Assembly: GCF_026870175.2 (NCBI RefSeq)
Contig: NZ_CP113977.2
Span: forward strand, 2,666,001 to 2,730,000
Length of the DNA stretch: 64,000 nt
Source: Flavobacterium aestivum
GTDB taxonomy: Bacteria > Bacteroidota > Bacteroidia > Flavobacteriales > Flavobacteriaceae
Direction: 5' to 3'
A model generated the notes under the pieces. It saw only the letters and a program-made list of their open reading frames with translations, was not told the DNA's origin and did no database searches. Below, piece by piece: positions 20,786 to 30,239 of this stretch (within the stretch, counting starts at the first letter, position 1; each line of letters starts with the position of its first letter). The position numbers were made by a program, and so were the translations under genes.

Positions 20786-22213
20786 ATGTTATATCTTGCA
20801 AGGTCAGTAAAGTCAATTCGCGGTGTATTTGATCGGTTTTTTGAAATTTTGAAAAAGGCAGAATCATTCGATTTTACATCAGGGAGCATCCGGAAAGCCA
20901 TCATAATTCTGTCTATTCCGATGGTTCTAGAAATGGTAATGGAATCGGTATTTGCTTTAGTCGATTTGTATTTTGTTGGTCATTTAAAAGAAAGTAATCA
21001 CGCCATTCAGATAGTTGGTTTGACCGAATCAGTTTTTGCGATTATCTATTCTATCGCCATAGGAATAAGTATTGCTACAACAGCAATTGTAGCAAGACGA
21101 ATAGGAGAGAAAGAAGCGAAAGAAGCCGCAAAATCTGGCGTTCAGGCAATAGTTATTGCTGTAATTATTAATGTGTTGATTAGTATACCTGGTTTTATAT
21201 TTGCTAAAGACATTCTGAGATTAATGGGAGCGTCCCCATCTTCTATAGTTTATGGAGCAGTATATACTCAGATAATGATTGCTGGAAGTGTAGTGGTGAT
21301 GCTACTGTTTTTGATTAACGGAATTTTTAGAGGAGCTGGAAATGCGATTATTGCCATGAAAAGCTTATGGATTGCCAATATTTCTAATATAATTCTTTGT
21401 CCTATTCTAATAAACGGATTTTGGTTTATTCCACCCATGGGAATTATGGGAGCAGCAATTGCAACCACAGCAGGAAGAGCGATTGGTGTATTGTATCAAT
21501 GTTTTTTTCTTTTTAACGGAAAAGGAATTTTAAAAATAAAATGGAATTATTTTATTCCGAATATAAACTTAATTAAGGCGATTATAAAGCTGGCCACTCC
21601 AGGTGTTTTACAATACGTAATTGCTTCATGCAGTTGGATTTTTCTAGCGAATCTTGTTGCAACCACTGGAGGGGATTATGCTTCGTCTGGGTATCAGACA
21701 GCAATTAGGATCATGATGTTTTTTATTCTGCCAGCTTGGGGACTTAGTAATGCAGCCGCCACTTTGGTGGGACAAAATCTGGGGGCAAAAAAAATCGAGA
21801 GAGCCGAAAAAGCGGTTTATAAAACAGCCAAATACAATATGCTTTTTATGGGGTTTATAATGCTAATCTGTTTTTTTAGCGCTCATTATCTTATTTCCTT
21901 TTTTACCAATGATGCAGCAATTGTAAAAATTGCTGTAAACGCTCTACAGATTATGAGTGTCGGCTTTATTTTTTATGGTTTGGGAATGGTTTTAAATAAC
22001 ACTTTTAATGGTGCAGGGGATACCTGGACACCCACTTGGATTAATATTTTTGGTTTCTGGTTGTTCCAGATTCCGTTTGCTTATCTTTTGGTACATCACT
22101 ATAAATTAGGACCAATAGGTGTTTTTATCGCAATTCCAGTGGCAGAAGCGCTTATAACTATCTTGAGTTTGATTGTTTACAGACAAGGAAAATGGAAGAG
22201 GATTGTTGTTTAG
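20786..22213 (+). CDS. MATE-family efflux transporter, likely siderophore exporter
   Basis: 475 residues with about 12 hydrophobic helices and MatE features: SIPMVLEMVMESVFALVDLYFVGHL in helix 1 (cut here into its two halves in meaning only), INGIFRGAGNA, and MVLNNTFNGAGDTWTP in the second half. MATE proteins export small molecules by Na+ or H+ antiport through the inner membrane. Its place at the end of the siderophore operon, on the same strand and 90 bp behind the last synthetase, suggests that it secretes the finished siderophore. Residues 1-30 form a charged cytoplasmic extension before helix 1. Part of this could be spurious if an internal start is used. No TonB-dependent receptor lies in this cluster. 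Confidence 0.88.
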   Translation: MLYLARSVKSIRGVFDRFFEILKKAESFDFTSGSIRKAIIILSIPMVLEMVMESVFALVDLYFVGHLKESNHAIQIVGLTESVFAIIYSIAIGISIATTAIVARRIGEKEAKEAAKSGVQAIVIAVIINVLISIPGFIFAKDILRLMGASPSSIVYGAVYTQIMIAGSVVVMLLFLINGIFRGAGNAIIAMKSLWIANISNIILCPILINGFWFIPPMGIMGAAIATTAGRAIGVLYQCFFLFNGKGILKIKWNYFIPNINLIKAIIKLATPGVLQYVIASCSWIFLANLVATTGGDYASSGYQTAIRIMMFFILPAWGLSNAAATLVGQNLGAKKIERAEKAVYKTAKYNMLFMGFIMLICFFSAHYLISFFTNDAAIVKIAVNALQIMSVGFIFYGLGMVLNNTFNGAGDTWTPTWINIFGFWLFQIPFAYLLVHHYKLGPIGVFIAIPVAEALITILSLIVYRQGKWKRIVV

Positions 22214-22250
22214 AAGGAGGTGGTTTTTGAAAGAGTGTCAAAAAGTCAAG

Positions 22251-22278
22251 AGCCTTTAAGTATTAATGTTAAAAGGCT
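22251..22278 (+). terminator. Possible terminator after the siderophore operon
   Basis: AGCCTTT at 22251-22257 pairs with AAAGGCT at 22272-22278, followed by TTTTGAGTTTT. It sits between two convergent operons. The rest of the 22214-22536 gap shows no gene. Confidence 0.45.
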
Positions 22279-22536
22279 TTTGAGTTTTAAAGTTTCTTTT
22301 GAAATTCATACTAGTAGAGAAAGAGGGAATTGTATTTGTTTTATAATGTATTGAAGAGTTTATGTTTTTTCCTATTTTAGGGTCTCGCTTTTGCCCTCTC
22401 AATTTTGAGCTGTTGAATTTAGTAATTTTCTAAAGGAGATATAATGAATTAAAAATTACAATCAAAAAATGATTGAAAATTAGAAGTTTAATAGTTTGAA
22501 CAGGTTTAAGTAGTAAATATATAAAAAGAAAATCAA

Positions 22537-24573
22537 TCATTTGCTTTCAAAAATTTTAAAGATACTATTGGCTGTGAAATAATCTTTATCTGTTAACCTT
22601 TTATTATTTTCAATTTTCTGTATAATTTTCCAAATTGTATTTAACTCGATAATATCAAATTTTTTGGTAGTTTTTCCCCATTGATAAATTTCAATCCATT
22701 TATTAGAATTAATATTATTGATTTTTTTTTCAATTTCATTCTTTTGTGTTGGATCTAATAAAGAATCATTATATCTGTTGTTGATTTCTAAATCGCTTTG
22801 TAGATCATTATTTATTTTAGTAATGTCTATTTCAATTTTATATTCTTTAAGTTTTTTCCAGCACTCTTCTTTTTTTGCCCATTCTCCAATTAAACCTAAT
22901 TGACTGGTATCACGCATAAACTGGTCAATTTTCAAGAGTAATGTGTAAATTAGATTTTCAAGTTCAATCGATATTTGTTGATTTTTCCAAATCTTAAAGA
23001 GGTTTATTTTGTTACTAGTGATAAATCTAAGATATGATATTGAATATGGTACGACCATGTATCTCAAGTCACCAATTGCTTTTGATCCAGCACCATATAA
23101 GCGTTCCGCGCTTTTAAAAATAATAGATTTAGCTATCAGATCTTCAAAAAACACTTGATTAGTGTGAATATCATCTGCAATTTTCATGAATTCAACAAAA
23201 TTTTTCTGTCTTCCTCTTACTACCCACCAAGGTGTCATTTCCCAACTGGCATAAAACCTACTAAGATCTTCTTTTGCAAATTTTTGGTCCTTAGGATTTC
23301 GCCTAAGCCATTTTTTTTGCTGACTTGATTTGTCTATCTGTGATAATTCATCAGTAAATTGCCCTCTTGCTCTTTCATAAAACCATCTTGTCTGACTTTT
23401 AACTAAATTAGCAGGAGCCCATATTTTTCTAGATAAATGTTCTAATTCAATGTGAAATGGATGATTAGATGAAAGATCAGCTTCAGAAACTTTATTTTGT
23501 GTATTAGCAAATCTTGAAATCCTGGAGATTATTTCAGTTTTTTTTAGCGGATCATTGATTACAGTGAGCTTTACTTGTACACATACAGCATTAATATCTG
23601 CGTTTTTATATTTTCTTTGTGTTTGAAATATTGAAGCAGTAGTTTGTCCTCCATTTACTATTTGAAAATCCTTAATTGAAACGATAGATTTTCGATCATC
23701 TGTAAGTTTAATTGATTCAGCTGTTGCTGAAATCCCATTATTATAGGCCATAAACATATGTGGTTCCTTAATAATAGTATCTCTTATTCCCTTATTAATA
23801 TTCCCTCGAAACTGAAGAAAAGTCCTAACATTTTGTTCTAGTAAACGAGCCCCGTAGTCATGATAGATATTAGCAAGTATACTTGCTGGAATTATGGCAA
23901 GATAAGATTGATAATCATCATTTTTTTCGGGCATTGGGAGACATGAGATTGGAACATTAAATTTTTGAACAAAATCTATGAGAATTGCTTGTTTTCCTGA
24001 ACCAGAATTATGTATACGATATATATATTCAATATCTCTTATATGGTAATGGATCTTTATGTCTCCAATTTCTGATTGTTCCGGTGGATTGACCGGGATC
24101 AACATATCTGAAAGAATATAGATGTTAACTCGAACAATCTCATTAATGATTGTATTAATCTTTTTAGCAAAATCGAATACTGGAGCTGTTTCTTCTATAC
24201 CCTCCATTTTTCCAGTTACTAAATTACTTAGGAATCGAGTAGAAAGATTTACAGCTGTTTTGATTTCATCAGAATAAAGTCTACCTAATTCATCGGCTCC
24301 ATTAAATACAGTTACAAAAAGATCAATTGTTTCATAGCCTTCACTTAATGCATATCCATTTATTTTATGAATACGATTACCAATACTGTTTTCCCTTATT
24401 TCTCTACAGAGAACAGCACCTTCTGTTTCACTTGCTTCCTCAAGATATTCTAATACCTTTTCAGTAAATTTTTCTTCCCGAATTCCTCCTGTTTTGTCAG
24501 ATTCTATAAGATCAGCTATATCTTGTAGAACTACAGTTCGAAATCGATTCATTTCGATGTTAGAAACAGACAT
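22537..24573 (-). CDS. AIPR-family abortive phage infection protein
   Basis: 678 residues. The AIPR core is plain: RTFLQFRGNINKGIRDTI, then MAYNNGISATAESIKL (about residue 273) and DFQIVNGGQTTASIFQTQRK (about 298), followed by VCVQVKLTV and FANTQNKVSEADLSSNHPFH. AIPR proteins (PF10592) are predicted phage-defence components, often beside restriction or modification genes. This is the last gene of an eight-gene minus-strand operon, 1 bp after the SMC-like ATPase. It likely acts as the effector or a sensor of that system; biochemical activity is not known. The C-terminal 150 residues are rich in Asn, Lys and Ile and were not recognised. Confidence 0.88.
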   Translation of the reverse strand: MSVSNIEMNRFRTVVLQDIADLIESDKTGGIREEKFTEKVLEYLEEASETEGAVLCREIRENSIGNRIHKINGYALSEGYETIDLFVTVFNGADELGRLYSDEIKTAVNLSTRFLSNLVTGKMEGIEETAPVFDFAKKINTIINEIVRVNIYILSDMLIPVNPPEQSEIGDIKIHYHIRDIEYIYRIHNSGSGKQAILIDFVQKFNVPISCLPMPEKNDDYQSYLAIIPASILANIYHDYGARLLEQNVRTFLQFRGNINKGIRDTIIKEPHMFMAYNNGISATAESIKLTDDRKSIVSIKDFQIVNGGQTTASIFQTQRKYKNADINAVCVQVKLTVINDPLKKTEIISRISRFANTQNKVSEADLSSNHPFHIELEHLSRKIWAPANLVKSQTRWFYERARGQFTDELSQIDKSSQQKKWLRRNPKDQKFAKEDLSRFYASWEMTPWWVVRGRQKNFVEFMKIADDIHTNQVFFEDLIAKSIIFKSAERLYGAGSKAIGDLRYMVVPYSISYLRFITSNKINLFKIWKNQQISIELENLIYTLLLKIDQFMRDTSQLGLIGEWAKKEECWKKLKEYKIEIDITKINNDLQSDLEINNRYNDSLLDPTQKNEIEKKINNINSNKWIEIYQWGKTTKKFDIIELNTIWKIIQKIENNKRLTDKDYFTANSIFKIFESK

Positions 24574-24574
24574 T

Positions 24575-26374
24575 TTATTCAGTTTTTGTGTTTAGTAATG
24601 AATTTAAAAATTTCCATTGGCCATCTTTTTCCCATTCAAATGAGTCATTTGGTTCCACTGTTTCACTATTTTTTAGATAATGGCGAATCTTTTTTAGGTT
24701 CTTTTCCAATGTTTCAGGAGGATAACCCAAACGCTCATCTTTATTGTCTTGTAATGATATTCTTTTAATTGGTGACGCAACTATTTGACTTATAGCTTTT
24801 TCATTTTCTGTTGAAATTAACCATACGGTATTTTGTATTTCGAAGTCGTATTGGAATTCATCTCCTGATTCACCATTTTTTTGAATAGTTCTAATAACTT
24901 GCCCTTTTTTGAAACAGATTTCATTTTTGAGAACTTGAAGTTTTTTAATTAATTCAAATCCAAGTTCCAGCTCTCTGCGATAAAAAGGGCTGTCATTATC
25001 ATCATGAGAAAGTGGATTCATAAATGCACGAAGGCAGAGTCTAATTTTGGAATAAGGAGAAAAATCAAGTTTATTTTCTGTAAGATGATTTTCAAACCGA
25101 TCTATAAGAGTACCCAATTGATCTATTGGTTTTATTTCTCCTGAAGGCATTGGGTCATATTTTTTACTATCCGGAAGAAATTTCTTGATTAATCTTTCAC
25201 AAATTTTACGTTGATAATTAGCACATGAGGCATATTGTTTAATTCGAAAATAATGCAAAGCTTTCTCAATGTCATTATCCCCCGGTAACCATGCCGGATG
25301 GTCAAATCCTTTTGAATGTCTATCAATATACATTTCCTGAAAAGACCATTTATTGTTTTCTAAATGGTTTTTAGCTAATTCATACCATTGCCGATCATAA
25401 GTAGTTAAAAAAATCTGATGATCGGTGAAGGTTTTTGTCATAGTTCCTTGAATAATTGGATCAGTCAGTATATCTAACAGAGGAATTCGGTTAGAGTTGT
25501 CTAATCCTGTAAAGATATCATCTAAAAAAAGTACCTTGTAATCGGGTGAAGGAACAGATAGATGTGCTGCTAAAAATATGCACACTGCCAAAGCGGATAG
25601 ACGAGCTTCATTTAGAAAGTGATGATATTGCTCTCTTTGTAGATTCAAATCTATGCCAAAATACGATACGTTGACTTTTATCTCTGGATGTCCTCCACTT
25701 AAAGATTCTTCAGTAAGTTGAGAAAAGGAGACTTTCATTGAACGATCAAAATATCTAAGTAGATAATTCAATGTTTCATTAAGATCTGTCAGTATTTGAT
25801 TGGTACTTTGGGTGAAATCTCTAAGGTTTATTTCATCTGGTTTTGTTCGAACGATTTCAAGTAATGCATTCATTTTCAAATGCGTTTCAGGCCTTGAATA
25901 AACGGGGGTGGTAAGATCTGCTAAAATACCATCTTGACCAAATAAAAAATCAAATAGATTAACCTGATAGTCTTGAATAAAGTGAACACGCAATAATTCC
26001 CGATAAGTCATAAAGCTTCTACCTCTAGCTACTGAGCGAAGGAGTTCATCATTTACATTTATTCGATGTAAATCTTTAGAAAAAGTAAAAGTTTTTTCTT
26101 CTTTTCCTCTTTTAAAATCAACCTCTATAAATGGCTGTTCTTCTAATTCAAGTTCTCTGGAAAAAACATTCTCAGTAAAGTGATAACCAGGTTCGACTGA
26201 TGACCTGAAGAGATCATTTAATGCTTTATAAAATGAACTTTTTCCACTCCCGTTTTCACCATAAATTAGCAGATTTTTTCCTCCTGTAAGATTGATGAAG
26301 TACTTAGAATTTGATTCTTTTATTTCATTGTAGAAAGCTCTGTAATTATTGATAGTGATTTTGCTAATTTTCAT
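24575..26374 (-). CDS. RecF/SMC-like AAA ATPase (defence operon)
   Basis: 599 residues. The N-terminus reads MKISKITINNYRAFY, the usual start of RecF/OLD/AAA_15 ATPases, followed by the Walker A box GENGSGKS (residues 39-46). The ABC-type signature region is near LSALAVCIFLAAHLS, with Walker B VLFLDDIFTGLD (about 275-286) and a His switch in FLTTYDRQW. No Toprim domain is visible, so this is not an OLD nuclease. The C-terminal half (about 330-599) is unrecognised. It lies 7 bp after the Z1 gene and 1 bp before AIPR, so it is part of the same transcript. It probably couples ATP hydrolysis to DNA sensing or to control of a neighbouring nuclease. Confidence 0.85.
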   Translation of the reverse strand: MKISKITINNYRAFYNEIKESNSKYFINLTGGKNLLIYGENGSGKSSFYKALNDLFRSSVEPGYHFTENVFSRELELEEQPFIEVDFKRGKEEKTFTFSKDLHRINVNDELLRSVARGRSFMTYRELLRVHFIQDYQVNLFDFLFGQDGILADLTTPVYSRPETHLKMNALLEIVRTKPDEINLRDFTQSTNQILTDLNETLNYLLRYFDRSMKVSFSQLTEESLSGGHPEIKVNVSYFGIDLNLQREQYHHFLNEARLSALAVCIFLAAHLSVPSPDYKVLFLDDIFTGLDNSNRIPLLDILTDPIIQGTMTKTFTDHQIFLTTYDRQWYELAKNHLENNKWSFQEMYIDRHSKGFDHPAWLPGDNDIEKALHYFRIKQYASCANYQRKICERLIKKFLPDSKKYDPMPSGEIKPIDQLGTLIDRFENHLTENKLDFSPYSKIRLCLRAFMNPLSHDDNDSPFYRRELELGFELIKKLQVLKNEICFKKGQVIRTIQKNGESGDEFQYDFEIQNTVWLISTENEKAISQIVASPIKRISLQDNKDERLGYPPETLEKNLKKIRHYLKNSETVEPNDSFEWEKDGQWKFLNSLLNTKTE

Positions 26375-26381
26375 AATAGTA

Positions 26382-29300
26382 TTATTGGATAAATACGGCT
26401 TTTATCTTTTTTACTTTTTCGTGAGTATCGAGATAGTAAACAGTTTTACGTACAGGATGATCTCTATCATAAAGTACTTTAAATAATTCTTCTGCTAAAG
26501 CGGCTCTTTTTTCTTTTATTGGCAATTCTTTTGGAATAATAGATTCCAGTGAATCATATAACACTTTCTTTTCTTGCTGCATAGATTCCAGAAAATATGT
26601 GCAGAAAATCAAAGCATCAAGCATGGCAGCAAAATAAGACCTAATAGTACCTGTGCCAAGAGTTTGCTCATTACGTCCTGCTGAAACCAGTAATTCATAC
26701 AAGTTATCATACACCCACAATTGATGTTCTTCAGGATAAACAAGCGGAAATCTGTAAAGAACTTCATTCTTAATGAAATAAATATCCTTTTTCTGTTCCC
26801 CATTGATTCTTACCCAAGCCCCGAAAAGAGTTGAATTGAATAATGCAGACAGATATCTCGCCTTTGCCGGTTCAGGACGTATCACCCAGCAACTATCTGA
26901 AAAGGTAGCAGGTTGATCATGATAACAAAATGTAACATATTTTGAACGCTTTAAGCCGACTATAAATGGACCATTTTCTGTGATTTCTTGATCTGTTTTA
27001 GTGACAACCGAAGTAGAATCATTTAAGTAAAATTGCTGTATTTCTTTCTCTGCATAAAATGGTATAGAGGTTATCCCTAATGCTTTGTCAGTAGGTAATA
27101 TCACATTTGTACGTGACTTAAGAACCTCATTTAATTCATCATTTCCAGGATAATATGGTACCAAGCCGCTTTGAAAATCAGTTTCCTTTAAAACATTCTG
27201 ATAACTATTTTCAATTAGGTTTTTGAATGTTTTTTCACTTAATAGAGAATTTCTCCAGTTTGAATTATTTTTCTCCGAGTCGTCTTCATCAGGATCTATA
27301 TCATCAATATCCAACTCTTCAGGATAATCGTACAATTGTTCTTGAAAGACCTCATTTACTGCATAAAGAACCTTTTCTTCATCTTCAATATATGGGAAGC
27401 TGATTGCCAGACCTATAATCGGAACATCGCTATATGGAGGTTCTTCCTCACGAAGTTTTGAGGTCAAGGGGTAAATAAGTAATAATGCGTTAGTTTCCTC
27501 TCGATTTTTTCGAATACGTAAAGGACTAGGATGTTCAGTTTGTGCCTCCTTGCCATTTTCAATCTTATCTTTAATGGTTTCATCAAATGCTTTTTCTAGT
27601 TGATCATTATTTAAATCAATGTATTCGTGAAAGTTACCTATAATGTGAGCTTTAGTCAATTCATAGTAAGAAGATGTTTCTTCTGCATCATCTTTACGAA
27701 AAGAAAGTCCTACTTTCTGCTCCCCATAATAGACTTGATTATCTTCATTAGCACTGTTATTTGTTATTAAAGCAATTGTCCAATTGACAAGTTTATTATT
27801 TTTAGCTTGCTTTTCTATATAATCCTTAAGCAATCCTGTGTGGAAAGATGGCTGTGACGATTGATAATCTATAAGGTATTCAATAATCTCTTTGAAATTA
27901 TTTCGACCTTGCCAAACAAAAGATTGTTTCTTAAGATGTTTACTTTCATTAGCAACCCCATTTGGAGGGCCAAGTTTCTCAATTAATCGTTGAGTGATTG
28001 AGTGATTTTTTTCGAAAAGATCCTTTCGGGTTTTGTCAAATTGCCAGGTTTCTTCTAGATTACCTGAAAAACCAAATTCCATCATTTTTCTATATTGGAA
28101 TCTATTGGACGCAGTAATCGTTAGGACTCCAGTGTGTGCTCTAACTTTCAAACCATAATTACGTGGTTTTCTTTTTAGTAGCCACATACGATCAAATTCT
28201 GCCCTCATTTCTTCGGTTGCTGCTGTAATGTGCTTGTAATGACTTACCAAATCTCCTGTTGTAAATAAGCGACATAAATCCAGATAACCTGGGCGATATC
28301 CAAACCAACGTCCCATTTGCATAAGAGTATCATACATTTTGGAAGCCCTTAGGTAGTAGCTTATTGTTAATCCCTCTAATGTGAGGCCACGAGATAGTTT
28401 ATTTCCACCAACAGCAATTACTGAAAGTCCTTTTTTATTATTTTCATAATAATCAAGAGGTTGTATATTATCTTGTTCCAATCCTCCAAGTAATTTAGAC
28501 CCGTGTACAGCTCGTACTCTGATCTTTGTCACAGCAGGAAGTAATTCTTTTTCTAATTCATTCCAGTGGATCGGTGTTATTCCTGAATCACTCAATTCTG
28601 GAAGTGTTAATATTTCCTGTGTTTTAGGAATAAAATCATGTTCCCATAATTCTTTCAACTGGGCCAAAAAGTCAGGATCTCTAAATTCAATCCTGTTTTT
28701 AAAACGTAAAAGTTCCTCTTCAACTTTTAAAGCAATATGATTTTGCCAATCGACAAAACGAGTAACATGTACCAGCATGGAATTATGTACATTGATCTGC
28801 CCCCTTACTCTTCGTGCTGCACAGGACAGGATAAAATATTTAATAGCTTTTTTTAAAGTATTAGGTAATTCTTGAGGTTTTGCATCATCTTTTTTATGTC
28901 CATCCGGAATGTAATTAAAATTGGTTCCTCTAATATTTTCTCTGCTTAATTCACTATCGTAATAATCCTTTGGCTGATAATCATTAATCGGTTCATATAA
29001 ATGAATTGGTAATGGGTCTTGTACAGTCCCGTCTTCTTCATCAGATGCATTGTCATATTGTTGATCTTCACTAATAATTCCGAAAAATTTCTCCGGACCT
29101 ATATAGTTTGAAGGCGGAGGAATATTAACAATGAAATCCCTTGGAAATAAATCTTCTCCGACTGGATAATCTTTATTTTTGAGCACAATTTTCAATCCTT
29201 TTCCAGGTTCTTTGTCATCTTTGGGAATTGGAATAAATACATTTGCATAAGGAGTTGCAGTATATCCTACATAAGCACTTTTTCTGAATAAACATAATAA

Positions 29301-30239
29301 TGCTCGAATGGAACCGTTAATTGAAGAAACATTACTTTTACTTATATTTATAGAGGCATTATCTGCTTCATCATCGATCAGTAGCATCGGAAGATCATTG
29401 ATTATTTTGTGATCTGTTCCAGAAACATCTTCTCCAACCTTAGCGGATAACCATTCTATTAGATTTTTTAATACTGCATTATTTTTCTTGATTACAACAA
29501 TAACTGGATCACTTCCTTTGAGATATAAATTAATTGTTTCAGCTACATTTCTATGAAAATCACCATTAAGTGCACTGCTTGTTAGTGAATGGGCTGGAAC
29601 ATTGGGATTGAGTCGTCCTACACCTATGCGATTTGTCGTTTGGCTAAAACTACGACTTGTTTCAGTATCATAACCTAAAAACCCTTCATCAATACGTAAT
29701 TGTGTTTGACTACGAAGTGAACTATGAATACCGGCAAGTACAATAATCAATTTGTAACCTGCATCAGCTGCTTTTGTAATTAGTCCAACGTAATTAGAAG
29801 TCTTTCCTGATTGAACATGTCCTACTACAAGTCCTCTTTTATCAAACTCATCGTGAGCATCAGGATCAGCCAATCTATCAAGAATATTGTCTGTCAAATC
29901 ATCAAGACGTGATATGACTTTTGGTGCTATTTTTTTGTCATCTGCAAGATAAGATTGGTATCGTCGCCAAAACCTTCTATTGTCTGCAGTTCGAGACCAT
30001 TTATCAATTATCCATGGTTCAACCTTTTCATTATCAAGTATGCGTGGTATTTCTTGAGTTATTCCAGTTACTTCGATCAATCTGACAAGTAGTTCTTCTT
30101 GATCAGCATTCTCCAGAGGAAGTATCTGACTTACTTTCTTAATAGCCTCCTTTATTTTTTCGACTGTTTCCGGTGGATCCATATCTAGGAGATTTCGGCA
30201 TATTTTCTGTGCTTGCTCAAGGATAGATTTATCACTCAT
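26382..30239 (-). CDS. Z1-domain SF2-like ATPase/endonuclease with extra C-terminal module
   Basis: 1,285 residues. The P-loop GHVQSGKT (140-147), a DEAD-type Walker B LLIDDEADN (about 285-292) and the Z1 signature GGNKLSRGLTLEGLTISYYL ... MQMGRWFGYR (about 606-650) identify a Z1 protein (PF10593). The family is found with GHKL ATPases in predicted restriction systems. After the Z1 core there is a long C-terminal part. Residues about 1070-1175 (CWVIRPEPAKARYLSALFNS, then IYFIKNEVLYRFPLVYP) look like the target-recognition region of TaqI/type IIG enzymes, which would give the complex its own sequence reader. Total length exceeds the ~900 residues I would expect for Z1. It overlaps the GHKL gene by 8 bp. 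Confidence 0.86.
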   Translation of the reverse strand: MSDKSILEQAQKICRNLLDMDPPETVEKIKEAIKKVSQILPLENADQEELLVRLIEVTGITQEIPRILDNEKVEPWIIDKWSRTADNRRFWRRYQSYLADDKKIAPKVISRLDDLTDNILDRLADPDAHDEFDKRGLVVGHVQSGKTSNYVGLITKAADAGYKLIIVLAGIHSSLRSQTQLRIDEGFLGYDTETSRSFSQTTNRIGVGRLNPNVPAHSLTSSALNGDFHRNVAETINLYLKGSDPVIVVIKKNNAVLKNLIEWLSAKVGEDVSGTDHKIINDLPMLLIDDEADNASINISKSNVSSINGSIRALLCLFRKSAYVGYTATPYANVFIPIPKDDKEPGKGLKIVLKNKDYPVGEDLFPRDFIVNIPPPSNYIGPEKFFGIISEDQQYDNASDEEDGTVQDPLPIHLYEPINDYQPKDYYDSELSRENIRGTNFNYIPDGHKKDDAKPQELPNTLKKAIKYFILSCAARRVRGQINVHNSMLVHVTRFVDWQNHIALKVEEELLRFKNRIEFRDPDFLAQLKELWEHDFIPKTQEILTLPELSDSGITPIHWNELEKELLPAVTKIRVRAVHGSKLLGGLEQDNIQPLDYYENNKKGLSVIAVGGNKLSRGLTLEGLTISYYLRASKMYDTLMQMGRWFGYRPGYLDLCRLFTTGDLVSHYKHITAATEEMRAEFDRMWLLKRKPRNYGLKVRAHTGVLTITASNRFQYRKMMEFGFSGNLEETWQFDKTRKDLFEKNHSITQRLIEKLGPPNGVANESKHLKKQSFVWQGRNNFKEIIEYLIDYQSSQPSFHTGLLKDYIEKQAKNNKLVNWTIALITNNSANEDNQVYYGEQKVGLSFRKDDAEETSSYYELTKAHIIGNFHEYIDLNNDQLEKAFDETIKDKIENGKEAQTEHPSPLRIRKNREETNALLLIYPLTSKLREEEPPYSDVPIIGLAISFPYIEDEEKVLYAVNEVFQEQLYDYPEELDIDDIDPDEDDSEKNNSNWRNSLLSEKTFKNLIENSYQNVLKETDFQSGLVPYYPGNDELNEVLKSRTNVILPTDKALGITSIPFYAEKEIQQFYLNDSTSVVTKTDQEITENGPFIVGLKRSKYVTFCYHDQPATFSDSCWVIRPEPAKARYLSALFNSTLFGAWVRINGEQKKDIYFIKNEVLYRFPLVYPEEHQLWVYDNLYELLVSAGRNEQTLGTGTIRSYFAAMLDALIFCTYFLESMQQEKKVLYDSLESIIPKELPIKEKRAALAEELFKVLYDRDHPVRKTVYYLDTHEKVKKIKAVFIQ

